Of a DNA stretch of 47,957 nt, positions 33,308 through 41,308 are shown in pieces. Both the position numbers and the translations under genes were made by a program. Positions within the stretch are counted from its first letter, which is position 1. Every line of letters starts with the position of its first letter. The notes under the pieces are model-generated. The model was not told the origin of the DNA, searched no databases, and saw nothing but the letters and a program-made list of their open reading frames with translations. Source of the stretch: JBEOJY01 sp040275305 (GTDB taxonomy: Bacteria; Pseudomonadota; Alphaproteobacteria; UBA9219); assembly GCA_040275305.1 (NCBI GenBank), contig JBEOJY010000044.1, positions 1 to 47,957 on the forward strand. The letters are read 5' to 3'.

Positions 33308-34776
33308 GTTAATAGCTTGCCGTTTTCGATCTTCAGGTAACGCGTCGCAATGGCTTTAACAAAGCATCGATCATGCGAAACGAGGAGACAGGTTGCGTTT
33401 TGCGCCAAGATTTCAGCTTCCAGCTTTTCCTGACCAGGAATATCGACATGGTTGGTCGGTTCGTCCAACAGATAGAAATTCGGCTCCGTCAAGCGCAAAA
33501 CCAGCATTCCAAGCCGTGCTTTTTGGCCAAGTGAGAATGCCTTGAGCGGACAGTTCTGCCGATCAACCGGAAACCCCGCGCCAGCCAAAAGCGTTCGGCT
33601 GCGCTGATCGCCCAAACGGAAACGGTTTGTAATGATGTCGAACGGCGTTTCATGATCTGGCAATTGCGACATTTGTTGATCGGCATAGCCGACAACGACG
33701 GTCGGGCTAAACTGTACGGCTTCGGCATTCGCGGAATCGGCAAAGGCGCGATGGATCAGCTTGACCAATTGCGATTTGCCCGCCCCGTTCGCGCCGAGCA
33801 AAACGATTCTGTCGCCCTGAAAGACTTTGAGTTTCCCTGTCTTGAAGAGCGCCTTGCCATCCGGCGTCCGCACGATCATATCATCTAAAGACAACAAGAC
33901 TCGCGCATGCGTGTCGCGGCTGCTCAGCCTGATTTGTCCCGACCGTTCCTTGTGCGGCTCTTTCAAGTTATTTTTGATCTCGGCGGCGCGGGCGGCAACT
34001 TGCTTCGCTTTCTTCAGCGCATTGTCGCACCCGCTATTGATGCCTATGTTTTTCAGTTCATTGGCGCTACGGCGCAGACGGTTGGCTTCCTTCAAATCTT
34101 GTTCCAACTTCGTTTGATCTGCCGCATCGTCTTCCACAAGAAGCGGTTTGGCGGTGCTGTAGGCATGCGCGTACAGTTTCGAGACTTTCGGCCTCAAGAA
34201 CAAGGTGTGCGTCGTGCAAGCGTCCAAAAAACGCCTGTCATGGCTTACAATCACCATCGGCATCCGTCCGGCGTTCTCGTCTAGCCAGCGCTCCAAAAAC
34301 TGGATTTTAGACAAATCCAGATGGTTTGTCGGCTCGTCCAAAAGCAAAGCCTCCGGCTCCGCCGCAAAAGCCCGTGCGATCAGCGCAAGTTTCTGCCATC
34401 CGCCGCTGAGGGCGCGGATGACGCGGTGATGAAATTCTTCAGGAACCTCGAAAGAGGCCAGCAAAACGTCAACGCGCCATGTATCCGCTTGCTGATCGGC
34501 TGGCAAGGCCGTGCGCAGACTCTCATAAAGATTCTGATCAAGAAGCGCGGCGGGCACATCTTGCTCGACAAAGCCAAGGCGCAGGCCGCGCGAACAAGTG
34601 ATCTCGCCTTCCGATGGTTCAGCAAGGCCAGCGATACAGCGCAACAGCGTGGTTTTGCCGCCGCCGTTTCCGGCGATGACACCTATGCGAGAGCCTTCCC
34701 CGATGGTAAGGCTAAGATTTTGAAACAAAGGTTCGGGCGCAAAAACGTCGACCTGACGAAGGTTGATAAAGCTCAT
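33274..34776 (-). CDS. ABC-F family ribosomal protection-type ATPase, putative antibiotic resistance
   Basis: A 500-residue protein with two ATP-binding cassettes and no membrane segments. Cassette 1: GVIAGNGGGKTTLLRCIAG, LSGGWQKLAL, LLLDEPTNHLDLSK. Cassette 2: VLLGANGAGKSQLVKLIH, a weakened signature FSLGQKARLG, and YLLDEPTNHVDIPG. The interdomain linker (about 210-270) is Lys/Arg-rich. It is shorter than the housekeeping copy and lacks its C-terminal coiled coil, resembling the antibiotic-resistance ABC-F proteins that dislodge drugs from the 50S subunit. The last residues (DSTSQRIN) come from the IS30-like end. The leader peptide and hairpins upstream support drug-controlled expression; the drug is unknown. 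Confidence 0.85.
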   Translation of the reverse strand: MSFINLRQVDVFAPEPLFQNLSLTIGEGSRIGVIAGNGGGKTTLLRCIAGLAEPSEGEITCSRGLRLGFVEQDVPAALLDQNLYESLRTALPADQQADTWRVDVLLASFEVPEEFHHRVIRALSGGWQKLALIARAFAAEPEALLLDEPTNHLDLSKIQFLERWLDENAGRMPMVIVSHDRRFLDACTTHTLFLRPKVSKLYAHAYSTAKPLLVEDDAADQTKLEQDLKEANRLRRSANELKNIGINSGCDNALKKAKQVAARAAEIKNNLKEPHKERSGQIRLSSRDTHARVLLSLDDMIVRTPDGKALFKTGKLKVFQGDRIVLLGANGAGKSQLVKLIHRAFADSANAEAVQFSPTVVVGYADQQMSQLPDHETPFDIITNRFRLGDQRSRTLLAGAGFPVDRQNCPLKAFSLGQKARLGMLVLRLTEPNFYLLDEPTNHVDIPGQEKLEAEILAQNATCLLVSHDRCFVKAIATRYLKIENGKLLTIADSTSQRIN

Positions 34777-34800
34777 GATTTTCTCTCATACAACTTGGGC

Positions 34801-34840
34801 AAATAACAAAGACGCACGGGCGCGTTAGCCGCCAATGCGT
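34801..34840 (-). terminator. Candidate attenuator hairpin ahead of the ABC-F gene
   Basis: Read on the minus strand, ACGCA (34,836-34,840) pairs with TGCGT (34,812-34,816), and the inner GGCG pairs with CGCC across two small internal loops. The stem is followed by CTTTGTTATTT. This has the shape of an intrinsic terminator within the untranslated leader, about 35 bases before the ABC-F start. It would stop transcription unless the leader peptide stalls a ribosome. The fold is by hand and not energy-computed. Confidence 0.5.
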
Positions 34841-34881
34841 TCGCCGTTCAGGACAAGCTGGAGAGGATCAGGTTTAGAAGA

Positions 34882-34962
34882 TCACACTTCACCCAGCCCT
34901 GCGGCACAAAGGCGCAGGGCAAAACAGGGGCCGCGTGTCACATGCTGCCGCTTTACAGTCAT
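34882..34962 (-). CDS. Candidate regulatory leader peptide (26 residues)
   Basis: ATG 34,962 is preceded by AGGAGG with seven bases spacing, the best ribosome binding site in this region. The peptide begins MTVKRQHVTRGPCFALRLC and ends GLGEV. It lies about 30 bases after a predicted transcription start and 105 bases before the ABC-F gene, with one hairpin inside it and one after it. Leader peptides of this kind sense ribosome-targeting antibiotics through stalling upstream of ABC-F, erm and similar genes in other bacteria. Function here is inferred from position. Confidence 0.6.
   Translation of the reverse strand: MTVKRQHVTRGPCFALRLCAAGLGEV
34896..34920 (-). promoter_or_regulatory. Hairpin within the leader peptide coding region
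   Basis: GCCCTGCG and CGCAGGGC form a perfect eight-base-pair stem with a nine-base loop, inside the leader peptide frame. A ribosome stalled in the leader would melt this stem and could change the folding of the downstream terminator-like hairpin. No perfect alternative pairing between the two hairpins was found by eye. Confidence 0.5.
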
Positions 34963-34999
34963 ATTGGCCTCCTGAAGTTAAGGGTTGATCGTGGGGCGC

Positions 35000-35028
35000 A
35001 TTGTACAGGGAGCACGAACGTTATTCAA
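35000..35028 (-). promoter_or_regulatory. Sigma70-type promoter for the ABC-F leader
   Basis: On the minus strand, TTGAAT (35,023-35,028) and TACAAT (35,000-35,005) are separated by 17 bases, close to consensus. Transcription would start near 34,993 and give a leader of about 215 bases before the ABC-F start codon. This is unusually long for the window and contains the leader peptide and two hairpins. Confidence 0.65.
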
Positions 35029-35135
35029 GACGGTATAATAAATGCCCTGAACCATGAGGAAGTTGCGAATGAATCGGCTGAATTATTACATCTGTGTTTT
35101 TTAGGCGAGGTCGAACAGCTAAGTATTTGATTTAA

Positions 35136-35180
35136 TGGTGCTGCCGATAGGAATTGAACCTACGACCCCGTCCTTACCAA
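35136..35180 (-). repeat. tRNA-Thr(GGT) 3' fragment: attachment site of an integrated island
   Basis: Read on the minus strand this is the anticodon loop TTGGTAA through anticodon stem 3' half, variable loop GGGTC, T arm (GTAGG/CCTAT with loop TTCAATT), acceptor 3' strand CGGCAGC, discriminator A and CCA. The 5' half of the tRNA is missing: upstream bases no longer pair with GGACG. Tyrosine integrases often recombine in the anticodon loop and leave such a displaced 3' end. The integrase gene begins about 160 bases to the right and reads away, so the island lies to the right. Confidence 0.82.
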
Positions 35181-35341
35181 ACTGCGCTCGGACTATTTTG
35201 CACGCTTTCGCAGAAATGCGAAGAAACGCTTTTTATTGCGTTATATCAATGTGTTAGTTGACTTCTGGCGACCTAAAGAGCGACTGTCAGGTTATCAGCT
35301 TTACGCACCGGTTTGAAGCCTCTTGCTTCCACAGTGCTTCC

Positions 35342-36898
35342 ATGAAACGGCGCGCATGGCTGACGAGAACCATAATAACGACAGGCTCGAACGCCGTGGC
35401 ACGACTGACGAAACGCACATTGGAATCCGCCGAGATCAAGGTCAAGGACTATTTCATCTTCGACGATGAATTGCCGGGCTTCGGTGTGCGTTTTATGCCA
35501 TCGGGAAAGAGGATCTTCGTTCTGCAATACCGCGTGGGCACCAGAGCAAGACGCTGCACGCTTGGTCATTATCCCATCCTCACGGTCGAGCAGGCTCGCG
35601 TCAAGGCAACAAAGACTCTGGCCGTTGTGCGGGGCGGTGGTGACCCGTCCGGCGAGAAGCAGGCACTTGCCGTCGCACCGGATGTTCGCAATCTGGGGCA
35701 AAGATTTCAGGATGTACATTGCAAGGATCATCTGAAGCCAAGCACCCGCGCTCAGTACACGCATCTCCTGAACAAACACATCATCCCCGAACTTGGTCAC
35801 ATGAAAGTCGCCAACGTCACGCGCGCGGACGTTGCCAATCTTCAGCACAAACTCGCGAGCAGTCCGGACAAGGCGAACAAAGTCATGGTTGTGCTTTCCA
35901 AGATGTTCAATCTGGCAGAGCTATGGGGGCTGCGCCAAGACGGATCGAATCCATGCCGTCACCTGAAAAAGTTTAAGGAGGTCAAACGCGAGCGCTATCT
36001 CTCCGCTGCCGAGATGCGTCGACTAGGCGAGACATTGCGCATGGCGGAAGAAGCGACGCTCTGCTCGCCTTATGCCATTGCCGCTTTCCGCTTACTGATC
36101 TTAACCGGTGCCCGTCTTGGAGAGATCCGGTGCTGCAAATGGGAATATGTGCTGCTTGATCGCGGGATCATCCGCTTGCCGGATTCCAAAACCGGCCCGA
36201 AATTTATTCACCTTGGCCGGACAGCTATCGACCTGTTGCGTCATCTGCCGCACAGGAACGGCAACCCATATTTGATCTGCTCTGACAGCAAGCCGGAGGA
36301 ACCGATCTACGATCTGCAAACCACATGGCAAAAAATCCGTAAATGGGCGGAGATTGAAGATGTCCGCATTCATGATCTTCGGCACACCTTCGCTTCAAAC
36401 GCCGTAGCAATGGGCATGAGCCTGCCGATGATAGGAAAGCTGCTCGGCCACACCCAAACGCAAACGACGGCGCGCTACGCACACCTTGCGACAGATCCGG
36501 CGCTTGAAGCCGCCAGCAAAATCACCGACGAACTCGGCGGCCTCTTGGCGCTTCCACCGCCCAGTGATCCGATGATCATCGATGTTGAAGCCATACCAGT
36601 CGCGCCTCCCATCTCAGCCCCTCTCGCAGGCATGCTCTGCATCGAAAATACCAGCGACCTGCCGCGCTTCATGACATCCGAACAGGCCGCAAAATACCTG
36701 AGCGTGAACCCGCGCCTGATGGATCATTGGCGCTGGCGAAAAACAGGGCCGAAGCACGTCAAAGTTGGAAACAGCGTGCGATACACGAGAGCGGACTTGG
36801 ATGATTTTGTGGAAAATGGCAACGCCAGCACAGCAAGAGAAGGCGGTATGGTTAATCCGCCCGAGAAAAACGCAATAATTTCTGCGCATATTCCTTAA
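35342..36898 (+). CDS. Tyrosine integrase with C-terminal excisionase-like HTH domain
   Basis: About 518 residues from ATG 35,342 (GTG 35,397 is an alternative). Residues about 20-105 form the DUF4102 arm-type DNA-binding domain (YFIFDDELPGFGVRFMPSGK), followed by a SAM-like core-binding domain. The catalytic domain shows Arg in LTGARLGEIR near 257, HDLRHTFASN near 343 and GHTQTQTTARYAHL with the nucleophile Tyr near 378. An added domain from about residue 440 (FMTSEQAAKYLSVNPRLMDH to VRYTRADLDDFVENG) has the MerR/AlpA-like helix-turn-helix pattern of excisionases. Integrases of this class normally stop before it. It sits beside the tRNA-Thr fragment and would integrate the island. Confidence 0.9.
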   Translation: MKRRAWLTRTIITTGSNAVARLTKRTLESAEIKVKDYFIFDDELPGFGVRFMPSGKRIFVLQYRVGTRARRCTLGHYPILTVEQARVKATKTLAVVRGGGDPSGEKQALAVAPDVRNLGQRFQDVHCKDHLKPSTRAQYTHLLNKHIIPELGHMKVANVTRADVANLQHKLASSPDKANKVMVVLSKMFNLAELWGLRQDGSNPCRHLKKFKEVKRERYLSAAEMRRLGETLRMAEEATLCSPYAIAAFRLLILTGARLGEIRCCKWEYVLLDRGIIRLPDSKTGPKFIHLGRTAIDLLRHLPHRNGNPYLICSDSKPEEPIYDLQTTWQKIRKWAEIEDVRIHDLRHTFASNAVAMGMSLPMIGKLLGHTQTQTTARYAHLATDPALEAASKITDELGGLLALPPPSDPMIIDVEAIPVAPPISAPLAGMLCIENTSDLPRFMTSEQAAKYLSVNPRLMDHWRWRKTGPKHVKVGNSVRYTRADLDDFVENGNASTAREGGMVNPPEKNAIISAHIP

Positions 36899-37065
36899 CG
36901 CCCAAAACCTGTTAACACAAAAGTAACTATGTGGTTGAAAGTATTGATGAAATTGTTTTGGTTGCCATTTTCTGGTAAGATGCATCTCGTGTACGGGTTC
37001 ATCGGCAGGGCATTTTAACCCGTTAATATTTCTGAAACTATTTGAGAAAGCCATTGGAGGGCGTT

Positions 37066-37902
37066 ATGTTGGAAGCAGTCGCGTTAAATCGCGTTTTTTA
37101 TTTTCTTCCCACGATTGATTTCGGGAAGTTTTGGAGCTTTTTCAGGGTGACCAAGTCTACGCGCCCATTGACCGCCCAAGAGTGCTCCAACCGCTTCCAT
37201 GACGTTACATGGGATGGGACAACGCCCGTGCGTCCGGATGATTTAATTGGCGGGGCGGTTTACGTTACAGCGGAAGGCAAGGCCATCCATTGGGATGAAG
37301 CGGCAGATAAATACGCTTTTGAGGCACGTTATCTCAAAAAAACACCCGCAGAACTCTTTCCGAAAGGAAGGAAGAGCCACGCAGTCGCTTTTGATGACAC
37401 CCGTGAGGTTGGCGATATTATCTCTGCCGAAGACAGAGAAGGTATGCTTAGCGATTATCACGGTGAAGAAAACGTGGCGGAAATTTTGGCTTCTGTCAGA
37501 AAATTGTCCGGCCCCTTCCGGCCTATTCCCACGGAGTGGAGAAGCAAGCCTCTCGCTTGGCTTGTTCAAGACGACAAACACGTTCCCGGGTATGGAGAGT
37601 GGGCCGGGGTCGTTTATACATCTGAGGACGGCAACAAGCTTATGTTCACCCCGTTCGGAACGAACGGGAAGCCGTATCTCGGTAGTACGCATTACCTCAA
37701 CCTCAATCCTCTAGATTACGTCGAAACAGCAAGACGTATAAAGCCGTCTGCTGAGAAGACGCCTAATTTCGCGGGTTATTATTCTGAGGTAGGGAAAAGG
37801 CGCGATAGTTTAGCAATCCCCAAGGATCGCGCATGGGTAGAACGCTGCTTAAAGAGTGAAGGCGGCGCACCAGCCCCCGCAAAAGACTTTACGCTCGGCT
37901 AA
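37066..37902 (+). CDS. Hypothetical island protein (278 residues)
   Basis: Starts at ATG 37,066 with GGAGG ten bases upstream. No signal peptide or membrane segment is clear, although the N-terminus (VALNRVFYFLPTIDFGKFW) is hydrophobic. Visible features are many aromatic residues, WDGTTPVRPDDLIGGAVYV, AWLVQDDKHVPGYGEWAGVV and STHYLNLNPLDYVE. No family is recognised. It is 24 bases upstream of another unknown gene in the same direction, with good ribosome binding sites on both, so the two are probably an operon. It lies 170 bases after the integrase. Confidence 0.72.
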   Translation: MLEAVALNRVFYFLPTIDFGKFWSFFRVTKSTRPLTAQECSNRFHDVTWDGTTPVRPDDLIGGAVYVTAEGKAIHWDEAADKYAFEARYLKKTPAELFPKGRKSHAVAFDDTREVGDIISAEDREGMLSDYHGEENVAEILASVRKLSGPFRPIPTEWRSKPLAWLVQDDKHVPGYGEWAGVVYTSEDGNKLMFTPFGTNGKPYLGSTHYLNLNPLDYVETARRIKPSAEKTPNFAGYYSEVGKRRDSLAIPKDRAWVERCLKSEGGAPAPAKDFTLG

Positions 37903-37925
37903 TCGTTTCATTTAGGAGAACGACT

Positions 37926-38360
37926 ATGCCGCGCGTTTGGGTGCTTCCCGAAGACGTCATCGCTGAAATTGATCGCAAAGCAAATAAGCTTAAGGAACGA
38001 GCTTTTCCGCACAACGGTCATCTCCATTATTATTCCGGCCCCAGTCCCGCTGTTTGGAATCTCATCGCCGATCCGAAAGAAAAGAATCATGAAATCGCTA
38101 TAGCTTGGGCGAAAGCTCACGGGGCGATGATTATTGACGATAGTCCCATTGGGAAATTCCTAACACACTACAAAGGAATGGGAACGTTTGACTATTTCAA
38201 TCTCAATCCGCGTATTCCTGCGAGAGACAAGAGAGAAGCAGGATTTGCTTTTGATCGAGACCGAGATAGCCCTCATGCCACCAGCCTCGCGCCCGGACTT
38301 TATCGTGCCGGCGTATGTGAAACGCATTGCTCCGCGATAATCGACCGATCAAGAAATTAA
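37926..38360 (+). CDS. Hypothetical island protein (144 residues)
   Basis: Starts at ATG 37,926 with AGGAG eight bases upstream. It is a soluble protein with His/Tyr-rich HNGHLHYYSGPSPAVWN, AIAWAKAHGAMIIDDSPIGK and GTFDYFNLNPRIPARDKREA. The FNLNP stretch resembles LNLNP in the preceding unknown protein, which hints at a shared fold or partner site but could be chance. No family is recognised. The 236 bases after the stop contain no gene and precede the metal-efflux operon. Confidence 0.68.
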   Translation: MPRVWVLPEDVIAEIDRKANKLKERAFPHNGHLHYYSGPSPAVWNLIADPKEKNHEIAIAWAKAHGAMIIDDSPIGKFLTHYKGMGTFDYFNLNPRIPARDKREAGFAFDRDRDSPHATSLAPGLYRAGVCETHCSAIIDRSRN

Positions 38361-38596
38361 AGGCAGTCCCAAGAAAAGTAATTTTATAGCAAAAAGTTAT
38401 GGCCTGCATTCTGCACTAATCGATTGATTGCTCCTTAACCCAAATAAGCATGAGATTCAAACTGACTGGACGAGATTCCCGATTTTCGGAAATGGAAAAA
38501 GGCAAAAATAAGGCGGCTTCTAATTTTTGACAAAGGGTCTTCGCAAATCTTCCAAATCCGTTGCGTTCCAAAAATTCTTATGATAGACCGCAATGC

Positions 38597-38920
38597 ATGA
38601 AGAAGGTTGGCGTACTGCTTATAATGATTTTTAGCTTGGTTGTTTCAACAGCCATGGCGGCAGACGCGTGTCAATTTGTCCCCGCTTCTTCATCGCATGC
38701 AGTTGAGATTAAAGTGGACACGCACAAAGATGGAAACGCCCAAACTGAGAAGAACATAAACTGTGGACATTGTTCCTGTCAGCATAGCGTTGCTTCTCGT
38801 CTTCCGTCGGGTCATTTCACGTACATGCCCCGGAAGTCTGACAAGATGCCGGTTTTGGCTGACAGTGTCGTATCTTCATTCGGCTCACGCCCCCCCTTAA
38901 AACCACCTATGCACGTTTAA
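38597..38920 (+). CDS. Small exported Cys/His protein at the head of the metal-efflux operon
   Basis: A 107-residue precursor with signal peptide MKKVGVLLIMIFSLVVSTAMA. The mature part has a metal-binding-like cluster, NINCGHCSCQHSVASRL, and a further Cys in ADACQFVP. Small exported Cys/His proteins are common at the head of czc, cnr and cus clusters and may sense or carry metal; this one has no named family that I recognise. The CzcC gene starts 90 bases downstream in the same direction. Confidence 0.65.
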   Translation: MKKVGVLLIMIFSLVVSTAMAADACQFVPASSSHAVEIKVDTHKDGNAQTEKNINCGHCSCQHSVASRLPSGHFTYMPRKSDKMPVLADSVVSSFGSRPPLKPPMHV

Positions 38921-39010
38921 TTACTGCCGTTCTCGGCGTTTGACATTGCCTCAACTGCGAAGTTGTAGGGCGTGTCGTGTGCATGTTTTTCCCAAACGAA
39001 TGAGATTGTA

Positions 39011-40381
39011 ATGACGCGAAACCTTTTCGCAGCACTTGTCTGCGCAACGATTGTATCTAATAGCGCTTTTGCAGGAGACAACTCGCAGGCCATGCAGGTC
39101 AGTCGTGACCGTGGCTCGGCAACGAAAGAGTCGTCGACACCTGACGCGCTGTCTTACCCAAAATCCGAAGGCGGACTGACGCTTGAAGCCGCTATTGCGC
39201 GAGCCTTAACGCAGTCGCCGAAGATAAGATCGTCCGAGGCATCGCGCCAGTCCAGCCAAGGCGAACTTCGCCAAGCAGGCGTTTGGCAAAATCCCGAATT
39301 GGAAGTCGCCGCCGAAAATATTGCCGGAAAAGGCGACTACAGAGGATTCGATTCCGCCGAAGTTACCTATGGCGTGTCGCAGTTGGTGGAAATCGGCGGA
39401 AAACGCGACGCCCGCGTTGAGATGGCAAAGCGTGGAGTCGACCTTGCCAACTATGATCATCAGGCTACGCAACTCGATTTAATCAGGGACATTACGCAAG
39501 CTTTTGTGGAAGCCGTGGCGGCCTTCGAAGAAGTCCGGCAAGCGCGTGAGCAACAAAGTCTTGCCAACGACGTTCTGCAATCGGTTTCGCGCCGCGTTGA
39601 AGCGGCACGGGAGCCTCTGATACAGAAAAGCAAGGCAAATGTAGCGTTGGCGACCAGCCGTATCGCTTTGGAGAAAGCGGAACGCACCCATGATGCTGCC
39701 CGCAAGGTCTTGGCTAACCTGATGGGCGCGAACGATGACGACGCTGTCAACAAACTCGATACAAGCGGGTTTTATGCGATCTCTTCTCCGGTGACGACCG
39801 CCGCCATCAAGGAAATGCTCGAACGCAACCCTGACATTACGCGTTGGAAACCGGCTGTTGCCAAAAGCGAGGCTGCATTAGAGCTGGAAAAAGCTAATGC
39901 AATTCCAGACCCGCGCATCAACGCGGGCGTGCGGGAGTTCCGCGAGAGCAATAGCAGGGCTTTTCTGGTGGGAATTTCCATTCCTATTCCTGTCCTGAAC
40001 GGAAATCAGGGCAACATCTCCAAAGCGCGGGCCGAATTGACCAAAGCGGCTGTCGATCAAAGAGTCAGTGAACTGCAACTCAGCTCAGAGCTTGCAAAAA
40101 GCCTTCAAGCTCAAAAAACGGCATACACCCAAGCGACGACTTTGAAGGACGCCATTTTGCCCGAAGCCGAGCATGCCTTCACCCTTTCGCGCCAAGGGTA
40201 TCTCGCGGGAAAATTTGCCTATCTGGAAGTTCTGGATGCCCAACGCACGTTGTCCGACGCGCGGCTCCAATACATTGAAGCGCTGAAAGAATTTCACATT
40301 CAGCGTTCGAATGTGGAACGCCTGACTGCCACACATCTTTCCACAAAAACCGCATTAAAGGAAACCCATGATCAAGAATAA
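39011..40381 (+). CDS. czcC: CzcC-like outer-membrane efflux protein (TolC family)
   Basis: A 456-residue precursor with signal peptide MTRNLFAALVCATIVSNSAFA, chosen at ATG 39,011. Two OEP repeats are visible: LTLEAAIARALTQSPKIRSS to QAGVWQNPELEVAAENI, and later NPDITRWKPAVAKSEAALEL with IPIPVLNGNQGNISKARAE and REGYLAGKFAYLEVLDAQRT-type ending (here RQGYLAGKFAYLEVLDAQRT). It forms the outer-membrane channel of a tripartite heavy-metal pump. The adaptor gene overlaps its 3' end by 14 bases. Confidence 0.93.
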   Translation: MTRNLFAALVCATIVSNSAFAGDNSQAMQVSRDRGSATKESSTPDALSYPKSEGGLTLEAAIARALTQSPKIRSSEASRQSSQGELRQAGVWQNPELEVAAENIAGKGDYRGFDSAEVTYGVSQLVEIGGKRDARVEMAKRGVDLANYDHQATQLDLIRDITQAFVEAVAAFEEVRQAREQQSLANDVLQSVSRRVEAAREPLIQKSKANVALATSRIALEKAERTHDAARKVLANLMGANDDDAVNKLDTSGFYAISSPVTTAAIKEMLERNPDITRWKPAVAKSEAALELEKANAIPDPRINAGVREFRESNSRAFLVGISIPIPVLNGNQGNISKARAELTKAAVDQRVSELQLSSELAKSLQAQKTAYTQATTLKDAILPEAEHAFTLSRQGYLAGKFAYLEVLDAQRTLSDARLQYIEALKEFHIQRSNVERLTATHLSTKTALKETHDQE

Positions 40382-41303
40382 ACCAATTCTTTTGCTGGCC
40401 CTTACCGGACTCATTTTGAGCGGCGGGCTTTACTGGATCAGTCGCGACAAAGATCCCGGTGACTCGGCGCAAAGTGAAAACGCACCTGCGGACAGCACTC
40501 AGATTGCAAAGGATGCTGCGGATGCCGCAGGCATTAAGACTGAAGAAGTCGGTAGCGCAACCGTGCGTGAAACCATTATGCTAACCGGGCGCATTACGCT
40601 TAACCAAAACACAACAGCACAGGTAAAAGCCAGATTCCCCGGTATTGTTCGCGAAGTTAAAAAAGGGCAGGGAGAAAGCGTCCATAAGGATGATGTTCTT
40701 GCGTTGGTAGAAAGCAACGACAGCCTTCAGGTTTACCCCGTCAAGGCTCCTATCGGCGGGGTCATTCTGGCGCGCAATACGAATATCGGCGATGTGGCAG
40801 GAGACCAGCCGCTATTTACAATCGCCAATGTTTCCGATGTTTGGGCGGAGTTCCATGTCTTCCCGCGCGATATTGACCAGATCAAACGCGGCCAGATGGT
40901 ACATGTAACGAGCTTTGAGGGCGAGCATACTGGCCAAGCTCCGATTGCCATCATGTCGCCTATCGCCGAGGCATCGAGTCAAACCATTGTTGCGCGTGCG
41001 ACGCTGCCTAATCCCGAAGGCCTTTGGCATTCTGGTATGACAGTGCGCGGCGATGTTGAAGTGAGCGCAAAAGAAGTGCTGCTTGCCGTGAAAACAACGG
41101 CAATTCAACGCATGGAAAACAACACGGTGGTGTTTGTGCAAAATGGCGACCGTTACGCCATGCGCCCAATCAAGACGGGCCTCAGCGATAATCAGTGGAC
41201 GGAAGTGCTCGATGGGCTGCAAGTCGGCGAGTCTTACGTGACCGAGAACAGTTTTCTTATCAAGGCAGATATCGGCAAGGCCGGTGCGAAGGATGAGGAT
41301 TAA
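40368..41303 (+). CDS. czcB: CzcB-like periplasmic adaptor (membrane fusion protein)
   Basis: A 311-residue adaptor with an N-terminal anchor (ILLLALTGLILSGGLYWI). It shows the lipoyl/barrel-sandwich halves RFPGIVREVKKGQGESVHKD and VYPVKAPIGGVILARNTNIG. The beta-barrel part has FTIANVSDVWAEFHVFPRDI, and the membrane-proximal end has VLDGLQVGESYVTENSFLIK. The helical hairpin is very short, as in short HME adaptors. It connects CzcA in the inner membrane to CzcC. It overlaps czcC by 14 bases, and czcA starts five bases after its stop. Confidence 0.93.
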   Translation: MIKNKPILLLALTGLILSGGLYWISRDKDPGDSAQSENAPADSTQIAKDAADAAGIKTEEVGSATVRETIMLTGRITLNQNTTAQVKARFPGIVREVKKGQGESVHKDDVLALVESNDSLQVYPVKAPIGGVILARNTNIGDVAGDQPLFTIANVSDVWAEFHVFPRDIDQIKRGQMVHVTSFEGEHTGQAPIAIMSPIAEASSQTIVARATLPNPEGLWHSGMTVRGDVEVSAKEVLLAVKTTAIQRMENNTVVFVQNGDRYAMRPIKTGLSDNQWTEVLDGLQVGESYVTENSFLIKADIGKAGAKDED

Positions 41304-41308
41304 AAACA

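Noticed and set aside
34942..35130. A 62-codon plus-strand frame upstream of the tRNA-Thr fragment
   Set aside because: It is antisense to the ABC-F leader peptide and promoter and has no recognisable protein pattern.
35136..35196. A complete tRNA-Thr gene
   Set aside because: Only the anticodon loop to CCA is present; the bases upstream cannot form the anticodon stem, D arm or 5' acceptor strand.
38500..38596. A sigma70 promoter for the metal-efflux operon built on TTGACA near 38,526
   Set aside because: A good -35 box is present, but no acceptable -10 box lies 16-18 bases downstream, so it was not listed.
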